Positions 21,897 to 33,181 of a DNA stretch of 64,000 nt are shown in pieces (within the stretch, counting starts at the first letter, position 1; the number at the start of each line of letters is the position of its first letter). The stretch is from assembly GCA_917880885.1 (NCBI GenBank), contig OU862920.1:41699019-41763018 (forward strand), in the 5' to 3' direction. The notes under the pieces are model-generated. The model was not told the origin of the DNA. It searched no databases and worked only from the letters and a program-made list of their open reading frames with translations. This DNA is from Limnephilus marmoratus (Eukaryota > Arthropoda > Insecta > Trichoptera > Limnephilidae). The position numbers and the translations under genes are program-made.

Positions 21897-24004
21897 AAAA
21901 GTTCATTACAACCATAAATCATAAGTTGGATGACATCAGCGACCATGTGGAACAACATGATATTAACTCATACTGGGAGGGTGTTAAGTCTGTGATTACC
22001 AATGCAGCTGACGAAGTTCTGGGAAGCAGGCAAACACAACCAAGAGAATTATGGTTCGATGCAGAATGCCAACAAGCAACCAATGTGAAGAATGACGCAT
22101 ATCTAAGAATGCAACAGCGACATCGTACACGGCAAGCAGAGATGGAATACAGAGAACTAAGAAAGCATGAGAAAAAACTGCACAGAAGGAAGAAACGAGT
22201 ATTTCTCGAGAACCAAATCAAGGAAGTGGAACTAGCCAAGGCCCAAAACAGAAGTCGACTTTTCTATCAGAAGGTAAACCATCAAAGAAAAGAATACAAG
22301 CCCAGAATTACAATGTGCTACGACAGCGAGGGAAATATTTTGAATGAAAAGTCAAGAATTCTGAATAGATGGGTGGAATATTTTGATGCTCTGCTAAACG
22401 GAAGTGTAGATGAGAGTGTGGGTGAAAATTTGACAAGGGATGGAAACATCACTGATGGTGGTACTAATGATGATGACAATGTCGAGCCGCCACCAACATT
22501 AGAAGAAGTAGTGGGTGCCATTAAAAGTCTACATAACAATAAATCACCTGGAACTGACAACATCTCTGCAGAGTTATTCAAATATGGCGGAGAGAACCTT
22601 CAAGTCCATATATATAATATCATTAAATCCATCTGGTGCTCTGAGACTCTGCCAAGTGAATGGAACTGTGGAATAATTTGCCCTCTTCACAAGAAAGGAG
22701 ACCCTATGAACTGCTCTAACTATAGGGGCATAACGCTGCTGAATATCTCATACAAGATCCTATCAAATGTACTGTGTGGTAGGCTTATGAAATATTCGGA
22801 TGGCATAATTGGCCAATATCAAACTGGGTTCCGTAAGGGGAAATCTACAACTGATCAAATCTTTTCACTGAGACAGATACTGGAAAAAACAATAGAATTT
22901 AATGTTGATACATACCATCTCTTCATAGATTTTAAGGCTGCCTATGACACGGTAAATAGAGAAAGACTGTACAGAGCCTTGGATGAATTTAATATCCCAA
23001 GAAAACTGGTAAACTTAGTAAGGCTCACAATGTCTAATGTTGAGTGCCGAGTCAGAATACAACAGGATCTGTCAGACACCCTAAAGACCTTCAATGGACT
23101 AAGACAAGGAGATGCACTTGCCTGCATTTTATTCAATTTAGCGCTGGAAAAGGCCATCCGAAATGCTGGTATACAAACCACAGGCCATATTTTTAACAAG
23201 TCTGTTCAGCTCCTTGCTTATGCTGACGATATAGATATCATCGCACGCTCAGAATATGAACTAAAATCGGCGTTCAAAAGCTTAGCTACGTCGGCAAGGA
23301 ACATGGGATTGGTCATCAACGAGGGGAAGACAAAATATATGCCCGTACATGGACGCCAGAAACCACCAAGTATACAGATAGATAATTATACATTTGAAAC
23401 TGTCAACGAGTTTGTATATCTCGGTACTATGGTGACAAATGACAACAATGTATCCAGCGAAATCAAAAGAAGAATAGTAGCTGCAAATCGATACTACTTT
23501 GGGCTACAGAAGCATATGAAATCTCGCTACCTTACCAGAAGAACTAAAGTCCTGCTTTACAAGACCCTTATACGACCTGTTCTTATGTATGGTTCGGAAT
23601 GCTGGACAATCAGTAAGGGTGATGAAGGAGCCCTAGAAAGTTTTGAAAGGAAGGTGCTGCGAAGGATTTACGGCCCAGTCTGTGATAATGGAGAATGGCG
23701 TATCAGATACAACCAGGAGCTATACGATCTTTACGAGGACCCTAATATCTCCAAGGAAATCAAAACTGGAAGACTCAGGTGGGCTGGACATATCCAGAGA
23801 ATGAGCGAAGGAGATATTCCAAAGCGAATTATGGATGGTGCACCTGGGGGTCGGAGAAGAGTTGGAAGACCAAAGCTTCGATGGCTGGATGGAGTGGTGA
23901 AGGATGCAAGCACCATCGGCATCCGAAACTGGCGCAACGCAGCACAACACCGACAGTCATGGAGGCAGGCTCTGCTGGAGGCCAAGACCCGACCTGGGTT
24001 GTAG
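21897..24004 (+). CDS. RTE-type LINE reverse transcriptase, 5'-truncated ORF
   Basis: About 700 residues of the ORF2-type polyprotein of a non-LTR retrotransposon. Seen directly: a basic coiled region after the missing endonuclease; SPGTDNISAELFKYGG and NYRGITLLN (fingers); FIDFKAAYDTVNRERL, carrying the first catalytic Asp; LRQGDALACILFNLALEKA; and the catalytic YADD near the middle. These are followed by the thumb segment YLGTMV, the LIRPVLMYGSE block and the C-terminal GRPKLRWLDGVVKD motif, ending NWRNAAQHRQSWRQALLEAK. All catalytic residues appear present. The frame is open upstream into the flanking repeat only by chance; a TTG at 21878 is not a real start. The truncated protein lacks its own promoter and endonuclease, so autonomous activity is unlikely. 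RTE versus Proto2/RTEX clade needs a phylogeny. Confidence 0.9.
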
Positions 24005-24033
24005 AGCCACAAATGATGATGATGATGATGATG
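21897..24033 (+). mobile_element. 5'-truncated RTE-type LINE, recent insertion
   Basis: A 2.1-kb non-LTR retrotransposon with an uninterrupted reverse-transcriptase frame to the stop at 24002. It ends about 10 bases later in (ATG)n tandem repeats, a 3' tail seen in RTE-group elements. The 5' part with the endonuclease is missing, as expected from abortive reverse transcription. It is flanked by a direct repeat of 342 bp that seems identical on both sides. The intact frame and unmutated flanks indicate a very young insertion. Confidence 0.9.
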
Positions 24034-24375
24034 AGGTCGTCATTTATTTGTAAATATTCATACAAATACTTTTATCGGAACAAAGCCGTCAGATGTCAGA
24101 TCCTACGACGCGAAACAAAATACAACCGGATATTTTGACAGTTTTTCTGATTTAGTATACGGTGTTGCCGCATCAAAAAATATTTCGATGCGTTTTTTGA
24201 CATAATTCCGAGGAATATTCTGCTTTTTAGACTGGCCACACTGACAACTATTACTTTGGCGAAAATACACTTGAAACAGCGCGCGGTCCTATTTAACGTC
24301 CTCGTTACCTAAACTGACAGTTAAAATTTAACTTTAGAACACGATTTAACTTTCTGTTGAAACAGACGGCCCTAG
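24034..24375 (+). repeat. 342-bp direct repeat, right copy
   Basis: Identical in length, and apparently in sequence, to 21555-21896. It follows the (ATG)n tail of the LINE and ends at the TAG flanking the Harbinger-like terminus. It is best read as one half of an exceptionally long target-site duplication. Confidence 0.9.
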
Positions 24376-24621
24376 GACATTGAAGAAAAATAACGTACAC
24401 TCATCTAATCTAACCCAACCTTTCATTTTATCTTGTTCAATTTTGCCGTTGTTCTGTCATTTCCGGTTACGTCGTATTGGTCGCTCAGTACATACTCGAT
24501 ATTCATATTTATAATTTCGTTAGTTTTTTTTAACGATTTGTTCACTTTTCGTGATTCCTTTCTTGGTGAACAAACTACCCTTTCGCTGACATTATCGTAC
24601 ATTTTTGCAGAGTATTCAATT
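24376..24621. other. Unassigned DNA
   Basis: Short unassigned stretch between two insertions; overlapping open frames on both strands show no domain. Confidence 0.35.
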
Positions 24622-24690
24622 AATATAAAGCATATTAGAAAAATGAAACAATTCAACTTTGTATAAACCACTTATATAATGCGTAAATCC

Positions 24691-24722
24691 GACCTGTTTC
24701 GGAACAAACGTTCCTTCTTCAG
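24691..24722 (-). ncRNA. Hammerhead-like motif, left arm
   Basis: The minus strand reads CTGAAGA, a GGAAC/GTTCC hairpin (stem II), GAAA, a very short helix III (AC..GT) and a GTC cleavage triplet before GGATTT. This matches the core C-U-G-A-N-G-A ... G-A-A-A ... U-H of a type I hammerhead with minimal helix III, as described for Penelope-like elements. One extra A follows CTGAAGA, and stem I is short. Confidence 0.5.
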
Positions 24723-24782
24723 GGAAAGCTTATACTAATATAAAATATATAATATATTTTAATATATCAATCTTTTTTTTCC

Positions 24783-24814
24783 CTGAAGAAGGAACGTTTG
24801 TTCCGAAACCGGTC
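24783..24814 (+). ncRNA. Hammerhead-like motif, right arm
   Basis: Mirror copy of the left-arm motif: CTGAAGA, GGAAC/GTTCC stem, GAAA, AC[CG]GT helix III, then C as the putative cleavage base (24814) in a GTC triplet. Activity is untested. One extra A lies between core and stem II. Confidence 0.5.
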
Positions 24815-24919
24815 GGATTTACGCATTATATAAGTGGTTTATACAAAGTTAAATTGTTTCATTTTTCTGTAATGGATAACCACAAAGTTATAGCTACATT
24901 CAAAAATATAAAGCATATT

Positions 24920-25433
24920 CTTTGTTTTATGATACCTTTTTGGTGAAAATGCCACATATTTGCGTCGTTTTAAGCTCAATAAAACGAACACATTGCAGCA
25001 ATAATTACTACGAAATTTCAATGCTTTTATATTTTAGGTACATTGCTTATATTTTTATGTATTTTCAATGTAAAGTTTCGCTCTTTGTCGCATTTGCGAC
25101 GTGCATTCCACCATGCTTTTTTGAAATTTAAAATTAGTTATATTGCGTAATGAAATAATATATATTCGAAGTACATAATGCAAGGCATCTGCGTCACTGT
25201 CCCCCGCCGAACTGGCCGACCGTCATTATGCACTCGTCAACCTCGCCGGAAAGACGTCAAAATAATCGATGTTTCGTGTTACCTCACCGTTTGGAATAAG
25301 AGTTCTCCTGCGATAAGCAACAGGCCGCTGCGGCTATAAATTGGGGCCCAAACAGCCAGGGACGTCTTGTGACTTTTTGTTTCATTTTCCTCTCTTTTGT
25401 GGAACATTTTTTTTGAGGTATTAGTTTATTTAT
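24920..25433. other. Unassigned DNA, GC-balanced part
   Basis: The 25170-25370 part is GC-balanced and not repeated elsewhere in the window. No coding signature is visible. Confidence 0.3.
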
Positions 25434-25735
25434 TGAAGTAAAACTTTTTTACATACGCTTGACTTGGGGGTAAGCTAGGTAAGATGGTAATGCTTTACGG
25501 AAAATGGTGATGTGTTACGAAAAGTGTGATGTTACGAAAAGTGTGAGGCGAACGGTAATCGATGCGAACGGTGATCGATAGCGAGGTGAACGGTCGGGAG
25601 TCGGTTGGGGAGTGATAAGGATGGTCACCCCAAGGTCGTAGGTCACCCCAAGGTAGAGGTCAATGTCATATGTTCTTTTATAAGTTAGTGACGTTTTACT
25701 TCAGTCGTGTGGTCTAAAGCACACTCGTTTTTTGT
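25434..25735 (-). repeat. Family C repeat with a divergent interior
   Basis: It retains both family C ends (GAAGTAAAACTTTTTTACATACG and GTTTTACTTCAGTCGTGTGG to CACACTCG). The GAGA-rich interior is replaced by short duplications of GTTACGAAAAGTGTGA and GGTCACCCCAAGGT. Confidence 0.7.
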
Positions 25736-25822
25736 TTATAAGAAATACACATTGAATTGTGATACTATTTATAAAGCATATTAAATATAAATATTACGTG
25801 TTTATCACAATAATAATAATAA

Positions 25823-26004
25823 TAGTTTTCGTTATTTATTTTTGGGGTATCATGCCGTGTACGCTACCTCCTTCTTTAGCCAACGTTTTGGACAGCGTTA
25901 TAGTGTCCATCATCAGAGCAGATGTGCCCTGCTCTGATCACACATGGCTAAAGAAGGAGGTAGCGCAACGCGGCATAACACCCCAAAAATAAATAACGAA
26001 CACT
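25823..26004. mobile_element. Fold-back MITE
   Basis: Arms of about 58 bp (GTTATTTATTTTTGGGGT ... CTACCTCCTTCTTTAGCCA and its inverse) flank a 60-bp centre. The arms differ at only a few places. The plus arm is nearly adjacent to an (AAT)n tract. It is non-coding, and transcription would give a long hairpin. Confidence 0.8.
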
Positions 26005-26025
26005 TTTGGCTGTGAAAATCTTAAA

Positions 26026-26208
26026 TCTTACTAAAATTATAAACGCGAAAGTTTGCATGGATGTATGTGTGTTTGTTACTCTTTTTCGCAAAAACTGCTG
26101 AATGGATTTTAATGAAACTTTACAATAATATAGGTCTTAAATCAGAATAACATAAAGGCTACAATTTATAAAGCTAGCTAGTTGCAACGCATGCCGGGGA
26201 CTAGCTAG
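26026..26208 (+). mobile_element. Complete non-autonomous Helitron, 183 bp
   Basis: The 5' end TCTTACTAAAATTATAAACG follows A at 26025. The 3' end reads GCAACGCATGCCGGGGACTAGCTAG and is followed by T at 26209. This fits A|TC...CTRR|T Helitron insertion, with GC-rich palindromic sequence before CTAG. There is no Rep/helicase coding, so it depends on a partner. Confidence 0.85.
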
Positions 26209-26700
26209 TTATATGTAATAATAGTTTATTCTAGAATGTAATGCAATACACATTTCATATTTTGAAATAATAAAAAAAAGAATAAGCATGAAAAACATGA
26301 GAAATGAAACTGAAAAAATAATAAACACTAAAATGAATTCAGGCAGCGGTTTACGAAGGGTATTTCATCGTCTCCCGTCTTCAGAGGGCCGTCAGGGGGG
26401 ACTCCATCCAGGCAGTAGGTAATTTAGCCTCAGATGAGAACGGTTCTTAAAACTTGAGAAATGAATATTTGAAAAATAATAATAATAATAACAAAGAAGA
26501 AAGTATGTGCAAAGATAAATAAATTAATTTTTCACCAATTGTAATTTACTGTTGATAAAAGTTTAAGTGGTTTTAAAATAATTTATTTCCATTTAATTGA
26601 AATAACTTTTTAATGACTTCTGAAGGTTGTTCAATGTAATTTATCATTGAAGAAGAAAGCACTGAAAATTGTAACGAACAAATCGCCGAAAAACACAAAG
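26209..26700. other. Unassigned AT-rich DNA
   Basis: No supported feature. Confidence 0.35.
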
Positions 26701-26779
26701 GCAACGGTCGCAACTGGGAATCAAACCCAGGATCTCTTGTCTTACCGGGAAACAGCGCCTTGACCATCTCGGCCATTGG
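26701..26779 (-). repeat. tRNA-derived SINE head
   Basis: The minus strand reads TGGCCGAGATGGTCAAGGC (box A/D arm) then CTGGGTTTGATTCCCAG (T arm, perfect stem). It resembles a Leu/Ser-type tRNA head but acceptor pairing is incomplete, so a SINE or pseudo-tRNA is more likely than a gene. Confidence 0.55.
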
Positions 26780-29371
26780 AACCTATTCATTTTAACCATG
26801 TAAAACGCCCTTGAAGCGATTTTATTACTAAATGGCTACACACTGTGTAAATGAGTTAAGCAATAAAAAATATAGGAAAGTTATACATTGCTATAAGAAT
26901 GTTGTAATGTAAAAATATTTCTTTGAAGAGTAATGCCTAGACAACCGTTTCATAAAAAAAAACATATTTAAAATAACGTCTTTGTTGCATCTCAAACTGT
27001 TTCCAAATTACAACCTCAAATAATGCAACAGGGAAATGGATTGTAAATTGAGTGAAAACGAATACGAAAACGAAAATGGTGATTGTTGGAATTGGGTGAT
27101 TATATGTGAAAAGGTAAAATTATGGATAACTTGGAGATAGGGATAACCAGACACTAACCTCTGAGAAGCCGTCCACAACATATGTTGTTATGACAACGAA
27201 TAGTATATTTTACTTCCACTGGAAACCAATAAGTTGCTTCTTTCCAATGTGGTCCAAAAAGTGTTCAGGTTTTTTCGCAATAACAAGTGCACTTCGATTC
27301 CAGTCTTGTCATATTCAGTTTTTCAAATGCTTTCTTCTGCAAGGTGACATGGTTAGGTGAGGGTAGGGACTGGATTAGGGATATTCCGGTAGGAACTACA
27401 CAGATTATCATTTCAAAATCAAACAGTCTTTACAAATAGTTTATTTGAACGCCATAAAATGGCTTTTACACTCAAGTGATACATGAGATTACACAGTGGT
27501 ACTCAGGAGGGTAATTATAATAATAACAAAATAAGAATACACATTAAACGAAGTATGTATGATAACAACCAGTATTTAGTTATAAGATTTTGTTATGGAA
27601 AAGCCTCGGCACTCCACTGCTGGGCACTTTGCAATGACAAACTCGGCGGCCCCTACGGCATACTGCACCGGCTCGCGTTTCTGATATTGAACGCTAACAT
27701 GACATGACTCTTGAAGACGATCATTATTTTTGAGTTATTGGTGAGTTTGCCTTGTCGCATGCAAATACTTAATATGCCTACCAAGAGGGAAATGATACAC
27801 ACTGTGAGAAATGTAGACCGATCATATTACCATCACGGCAATTGCATTTCCAGACAGTTTTCGTGTAATTAGATGTCCTTCGAGAGCGTATTTTGAAATG
27901 AGATTTTTTTTATCTTACTCGTAATCAGTCAATTCGAGGCAATTGTATTCACGGTAATGATTACACTCGGCTCGGTTCTCGTCATTGTGCCTTAAGTATT
28001 GAATGTCTTGCCGTCTGGTGTCGCAACTCGCGACCCACGGCGAGAACTCCCGTAGTAAACACCTTAGTTTTCCTGCAGTATGGCTCTAGATAAAAAATTC
28101 CCACAACCTCGTAGCACAATGGTGGACACTAATACGTCCGTGTCCACCCTACCCACCTAACGGTCATATGAGGTAACGCGAGCTAACCTTGAATGAGCCG
28201 GCGCGTAAAGAGTTAGTCACATGGCGTGTAGGGTATAGAATATCGCCCCTTCTTGTTGGACCCTAGCACAGTTTCGATCGGGGGCACCGCGCAGCAGACC
28301 CGTCTCATTCGCTCCCCGCAGGTTCCGCGCTCTCTGTTTTGGGTCTTCCTTTCTGCTTGGGCGGGTGACTTTTGTCAAGATGCCAGAATTTCGGGGTAGG
28401 CGGAACGGTGTCGGGTCGGTGTGCGCGTTGCATAAAAATCGATGAGAGCCCGTGCCCTCCCACCCCGCCCCAAGGTCGCCGCTCTACCAACCCGCCCCCG
28501 CCCAGCGAGCCGAACTTTGGCTTTGTTTGAACCCATTGTTCGGAGCTCAGACAAATTTATAATGTATGCAAATAAAACAATGACAACATTTTCGCGAAAA
28601 ACACGCGAAATACTGAAACGCTTTTCGCATTGATTTATTATGCAAACACGTCCACAAAATTTTAATTACTTACTAGGAAGTGATTTCGAAATGTTTGCCT
28701 AATAAATAAACTTACGACAGCATTAAATAACGGTTACGTTGATTTCTCTCGTTTCGCGCCGTTGGAGTATTAGTTGGTCTATTAATAACGCCTTTCCCTC
28801 TTATTCCACCAAACTAACTCCGACACTGCTAAACCTCCGTGAACCGAGGCGGACACTTCCAATACATATAGGAGAGGTATTGTGATTTTTTACGGGTCTG
28901 TGCTATTAGTAAAATGATTATAGATTGTTGATATTATGACTCGTTGCTTTCAATTTAGTGTACATTATAGGCCCATCGCGTTGCCCGTGAATTGATGGCG
29001 CTTGCACGATCGGAATTTACTTCCAGGTCATGGAGTATGCAGGCTTGGAGAGAAGGGTCAACGCTCCAATTTAAAAACTGAGCAGCCGGTCAATTGCTAT
29101 GTTAATTCTAGCGGAAAAGTCCTAAACTAAAGGACGCCGTTTTTAATCTTCGGCTTTTTCTCCTACCACCAAACTATATAATTATCGGGGTGGTATAATC
29201 TGAATATTTTAGGAAACAGATAATGTAACAAACATAGTTAGCTTCTTATTTCGTATGGTGGGAGATCAGAGGGGGACATCTAGGTCTGCGAGTCAGTCTA
29301 GGCCCTAGACTCTAGGGCCTCAGGCGTTGCCCTGTGGACCTCATCAATCCCGCCGGGGAATGAATGAATGA
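26780..29371. other. Unassigned stretch
   Basis: No gene is supported. A GC-rich segment at about 28255-28530 has short open frames on both strands without domain or splice evidence. Confidence 0.35.
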
Positions 29372-29575
29372 ATGAACGGGACCTCATCAAACGCAAAACT
29401 CTGTGTTCAGTTTGATGGAAAAAATATTTACCATGACCCCCATCCCTGCTATCTTGGAGTAACTTTGGACAGGAGCCTGAATTACCGGAAACACATGGAA
29501 ACAGTGGGCAAAAAAACCAGGACAAGACTAAACTTAGTCAGTAAGCTAGCTGGTACATAGTTGGCTGACTAATAA
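29372..29575 (+). pseudogene. LINE reverse-transcriptase fragment
   Basis: About 60 residues match the post-catalytic thumb region of insect LINE reverse transcriptases: VQFDGKNI, CYLGVTLDRSLNYRKHMET and RTRLNLVSKLAGT, ending in a stop. The YxGVTLDR-type block followed by a K/R-rich helix and an R-N-L-V-K-L-A-G motif is characteristic. No YADD core remains; it is a dead fragment. Confidence 0.75.
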
Positions 29576-29629
29576 TGATGTAAAAAATACAAAAAAAAAC
29601 TATATTTTTAAAAATAAGAGTGCCGTGGA

Positions 29630-29912
29630 GAGCGGGCAGATGGTGGCTGTTGTTTTTTTATTCAAATCTTTAGTTTTTTAGATGAATTTTTTTTCGAGAT
29701 GATGAAATTTTGCACACTTGACCTTAAAAAAATCCTTACTGTCTACGTGAGATTACGATAAACACCCTAATCCCCCTTTCCCAACCCACTTTAAAACAGA
29801 ATTTTGATACTTCTTGACGAAATTTTGCACCCTTGAAAATAAGTGAATAATTACTGTCCAACTTTGATTTCCAAAAACTATGCGTAAAACACCGCGCCGG
29901 GGACTATAAATA
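29630..29912 (+). mobile_element. Family L, Helitron-like remnant
   Basis: Two GAYGAAATTTTGCAC blocks, TTACTGTC, a CCCCTTTCCCA block and GCGCCGGGGACT near 29899 parallel the copy at 11033. The GCGCCGGGGACT tail resembles Helitron 3' regions (compare CATGCCGGGGACTAGCTAG at 26191). Confidence 0.5.
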
Positions 29913-31849
29913 CAGTAATATATACCTGTGTACATATATTTGATACAATACTAGCACCATTTTTTAAATTAAAAGACGGATGGTAGAATCACGTACAGTT
30001 CTGCGATGTGAAAAAAATATGCGCTATAAGTCGCCTGCCGATGTATAATAAGCCATTCCAACGATCACATTAAAGTCGGGGATCCGTTGTCGGATAGTCG
30101 AGTAAGTGGCTCATACAATATTCAGTTTTCTGCTTCACTCTCTGTGAATAGTCTCCCTTCGGTGGGAATTCTGTGATAGCGGTGGCTGGTTTTAGGTCTT
30201 TTCCTTTCATCCTATTATTCCGTTAATTTCATTCAAGGGGCTTTTAGACCCACTGGCTCGTAGACTTGCTAATAATATGGCGTCTATTTATTAGGCCCGA
30301 CAGAACCGCGTGTCGGACAAATCGATGGCATCTATATAATAGCGGATCTTTTAGTGGATACTATTAATTTTAGCCGCCCTTGGGTATCCAATATGAAAAA
30401 GCGCAAGGGAATAACCTTTGCAGTGTTTTTTTTTTTTTTTTTTAGTGTTAATTTTTATGTGAAAAATATATTAGCTTCAGTTCTATGTTTTTTGAAATGT
30501 TATTATACCACGTAGTTTTACATCAGAAATCACACAAGTCGCCAAGCATTGATTCCCTGGAAAGATTAAGGATCATTTTTGGTAAGAGATAATAGAACGA
30601 TAGCTCACCAAAAATGTCTACCGTGTATTCCTTTTCCGCACGGCAGAACCTATGCCTATGCCTTTTCTATGTTCTTAGTGGATCATATTAAAAATATTCT
30701 TGTATTACATCATATTATAAGTTCATTTTAAGCTCTTAGATGTTTTACGTATACTAATATTTTATAATTTTGCAATATTTCAGTATTCAATAATACATAT
30801 TGATAGTGAAGTAAGGTGAAATGCTTTGTGACCAAATATCACAATCTATAGTGAAGGATGACTCGAGATTGATAAACAAGAGATATTTACAATTATTATA
30901 AATTTTACGGGCAAAAGCTTTGTGAATTTACTAACCGAGTGTATTATCAGCAAATAGTTTCCCACCGCAGGAATGTATTACCAATATGTCAAAGGACATG
31001 TAGGTATTGACAAGACCAACAGCGCCAAGAACAATTTTGGTACTATGAAATACGCAGTAACAATTTCAACATTCCTCTAACCATGGTTTGCATATATGGG
31101 GGACTTCAGTGGATAACTTCAACCTGTCTCCAAAGACAGCGAAGCTGAGATATAATGTAATATAACACTGCACTAAAATCAGAAGAAGAATCTTTATCAA
31201 CTTTAAAGAAAACAGACCAATATACACACCTCCTGATGAGACAGACCAATAAAATTGAATCAAGAAAGAATTTCGATATTTGAAATTTTTTAATCAATTC
31301 CACCTGAAGAATAGAAAAATTGTCGTTATTTCGGACACACATAATACGCCACAATTCACTTCTATCAGTTTATCCCTTCAGTGATACGTTGGGATACATT
31401 GTCGGACTGTCAAAATGTACAAATACTATACCAAATGTTAGACGGCTTTGGAATCCCAAACATTATCGTGAATCTTTTTTATTGAAAAGGGATATTCGAA
31501 ATCAATAAGGCAGTGAAGGTACGCCTTCGTAGCGTTGTGATTTACGAATAATTTGCTGAGTTGGTCGTTTAATAGTACCAACGTTTCTTATAGCGCGATG
31601 TAAAATTCGCTTTATCGTGTAAACTGCCTACAATTTTAATTTTATTTTCGTTGAATATTTTGTACGTTATGACTAAAAATTTACTTTAAACGTTGTAAAG
31701 AATATTTTTAGAGAAAATGGTATCTGTTAGAAAAGTTTTATTCGCACTTTGCATATATTTGAGCGGTACCACACAGAAATTCTTTCTTTGATCTTTCAGG
31801 TGTTTATTTCCATTTCTTCAAAGGCATTTTTTGTAACATTTGCACAAAT
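29913..31849. other. Unassigned stretch
   Basis: No gene or repeat recognised; one (T)n tract near 30427. Open frames are short. Confidence 0.35.
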
Positions 31850-32080
31850 TTCAAAACTATCCGACTGAGACAGGATAGACCGCTAAACAAGTCGGTCATG
31901 ACACATCCCTTGTTTCATTCATATGCATTCATCGTCTCATACATATCCTTCTGTTATTCTGACTCTTCCCGAGTATTTGGATGACTAGATTCACAGACTT
32001 CTTCTACCATTCACATTCGTGTCATATATTCTCCTTACACTCTTTCTTCGTTCATTTCGGCATTTTTATTACATCTTTTC
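31850..32080 (-). pseudogene. Degraded LINE 3' fragment
   Basis: It parallels the minus-strand LINE fragment at 33305-33700 at the DNA level: CATTCATCGTCTCATACAT, TTATTCTGACTCTT, GACTTCTTCTACCATTCAC and CATATATTCTC. It is more diverged and the frame is lost. Confidence 0.6.
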
Positions 32081-32154
32081 CTTGAATACTTTATGTTTTT
32101 TAATTTTAAAAAATATGTATCTTTTTTTTTTACATAATATCTATACGTTTGCTG

Positions 32155-32475
32155 ATGCCAAAACGAAATGAAATTCCCTTGATAAGTATTCTCCGAAAAT
32201 TATTAAAAACACATTTTGTTCTGTTATCTTTTACATGTATGTTAGAGGAATGAATTCACAGTGTATCTTTAATTTCTGCTTTAGACTTTTGCCGAGAGTT
32301 TTATGCTTTATTTTAAACGAGTCGTGTTTTATTAAATATTTTCACAGTTTTAGCTTAATTATATATTTTTATATTAGCGCGCTCCTTCTAACATTCGTAT
32401 TTACATATCTCCCTTAATAATAATACCTTCTTCTTGTTGAAGGCTTACTACGGAGCCTTAATCTTACTTACATTA
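32155..32475. repeat. Family J repeat
   Basis: It shares TTTTAAACGAGTCGTGTTT, CTAACATTCGTATT and a following GGAGCCTTAA block with 12820 and 47950. Confidence 0.6.
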
Positions 32476-33181
32476 AGGTTATACCAGCCTAGAAATATAT
32501 GCGAATCTCCACATTTCCCACACGCTCACAAAAGAGGCCAGGGATCTCATTTCTACACCATTCACCACCAGTCTTCTTCCTCTGCCAGTTCAAAAAAAAA
32601 ACAGCATTTCGTAATTGGTTCTTTCTCCTATCAATAAAAATTATTTAGAATTCTCGTGTTTTTTTCAGTTGTAATCTGTTTTAGTTGGTCTTTCATTCGC
32701 CCTTTACTTACAGCTACAACAAAAACATAAACATTCTTTGTGTGTATTCTTTCGCATGCACAAGTGACACTATCGTAAACCATTATCGCATTATGATATG
32801 TATTATAATCCTCTACTTGGAACTACGTAATTTCAGTAATTTGATTATGAAGCTCGTACAGAACTTATAGGTAGACCGCACACCGCAACCGCGAACCGTG
32901 AATTCACGAGACGTAAATCACACTCGTCCTTCTTTTTTAAATCTTCCTAACTTTTGTACGCAGTGCTGTTGTGGAACGCTTTTGGCATCAATCCAATTTT
33001 CGAACGCTGATAAATTAGATTTTATAATACTTAAAAATACGAGGGAAATTTTTAGGGATGTGGTTTTTAATACCAATTTATGCACCCGACTGATTCGCGA
33101 ATAATAAAATAAAATACAAATCTGGAAAATTATCTCTTAGTGGATATGAAAACTCCTTTTATAGAATATTTGAAGTGATTT
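32476..33181. other. Unassigned DNA
   Basis: No supported feature. Confidence 0.35.

Larger units (their letters stand above)
20704..24372 (+). mobile_element. PIF/Harbinger-like element interrupted by a LINE
   Basis: The left end GAGCCGTCTGTTTCAAC and the right end, read inversely as GGGCCGTCTGTTTCAAC, form terminal inverted repeats. Both ends are flanked by TAG (20701-20703 and 24373-24375), a 3-bp duplication. A degraded ORF at 20961 resembles a Harbinger transposase N-terminus. Without the nested LINE and one copy of the 342-bp repeat the element is about 1.2 kb, so it is internally deleted. A 3-bp duplication and GGG-type ends fit PIF/Harbinger, though TAG is not the usual TWA. Confidence 0.65.
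24637..24904. mobile_element. Fold-back Penelope-like insertion with target duplication
   Basis: Two arms of about 88 bp, 24637-24725 and 24780-24868, are inverted copies with a few differences around a 54-bp AT-rich loop. Each arm carries CCTGAAGAAGGAAC, then GTTCCGAAAC and TAAGTGGTTTATACAAAG, the layout seen at the 3' ends of the Penelope-like copies at 48217 and 53771. The whole insert is bounded by AATATAAAGCATATT at 24622-24636 and 24905-24919, a perfect 15-bp duplication. It is interpreted as a short 5'-truncated element inserted with internal inversion. Confidence 0.7.
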
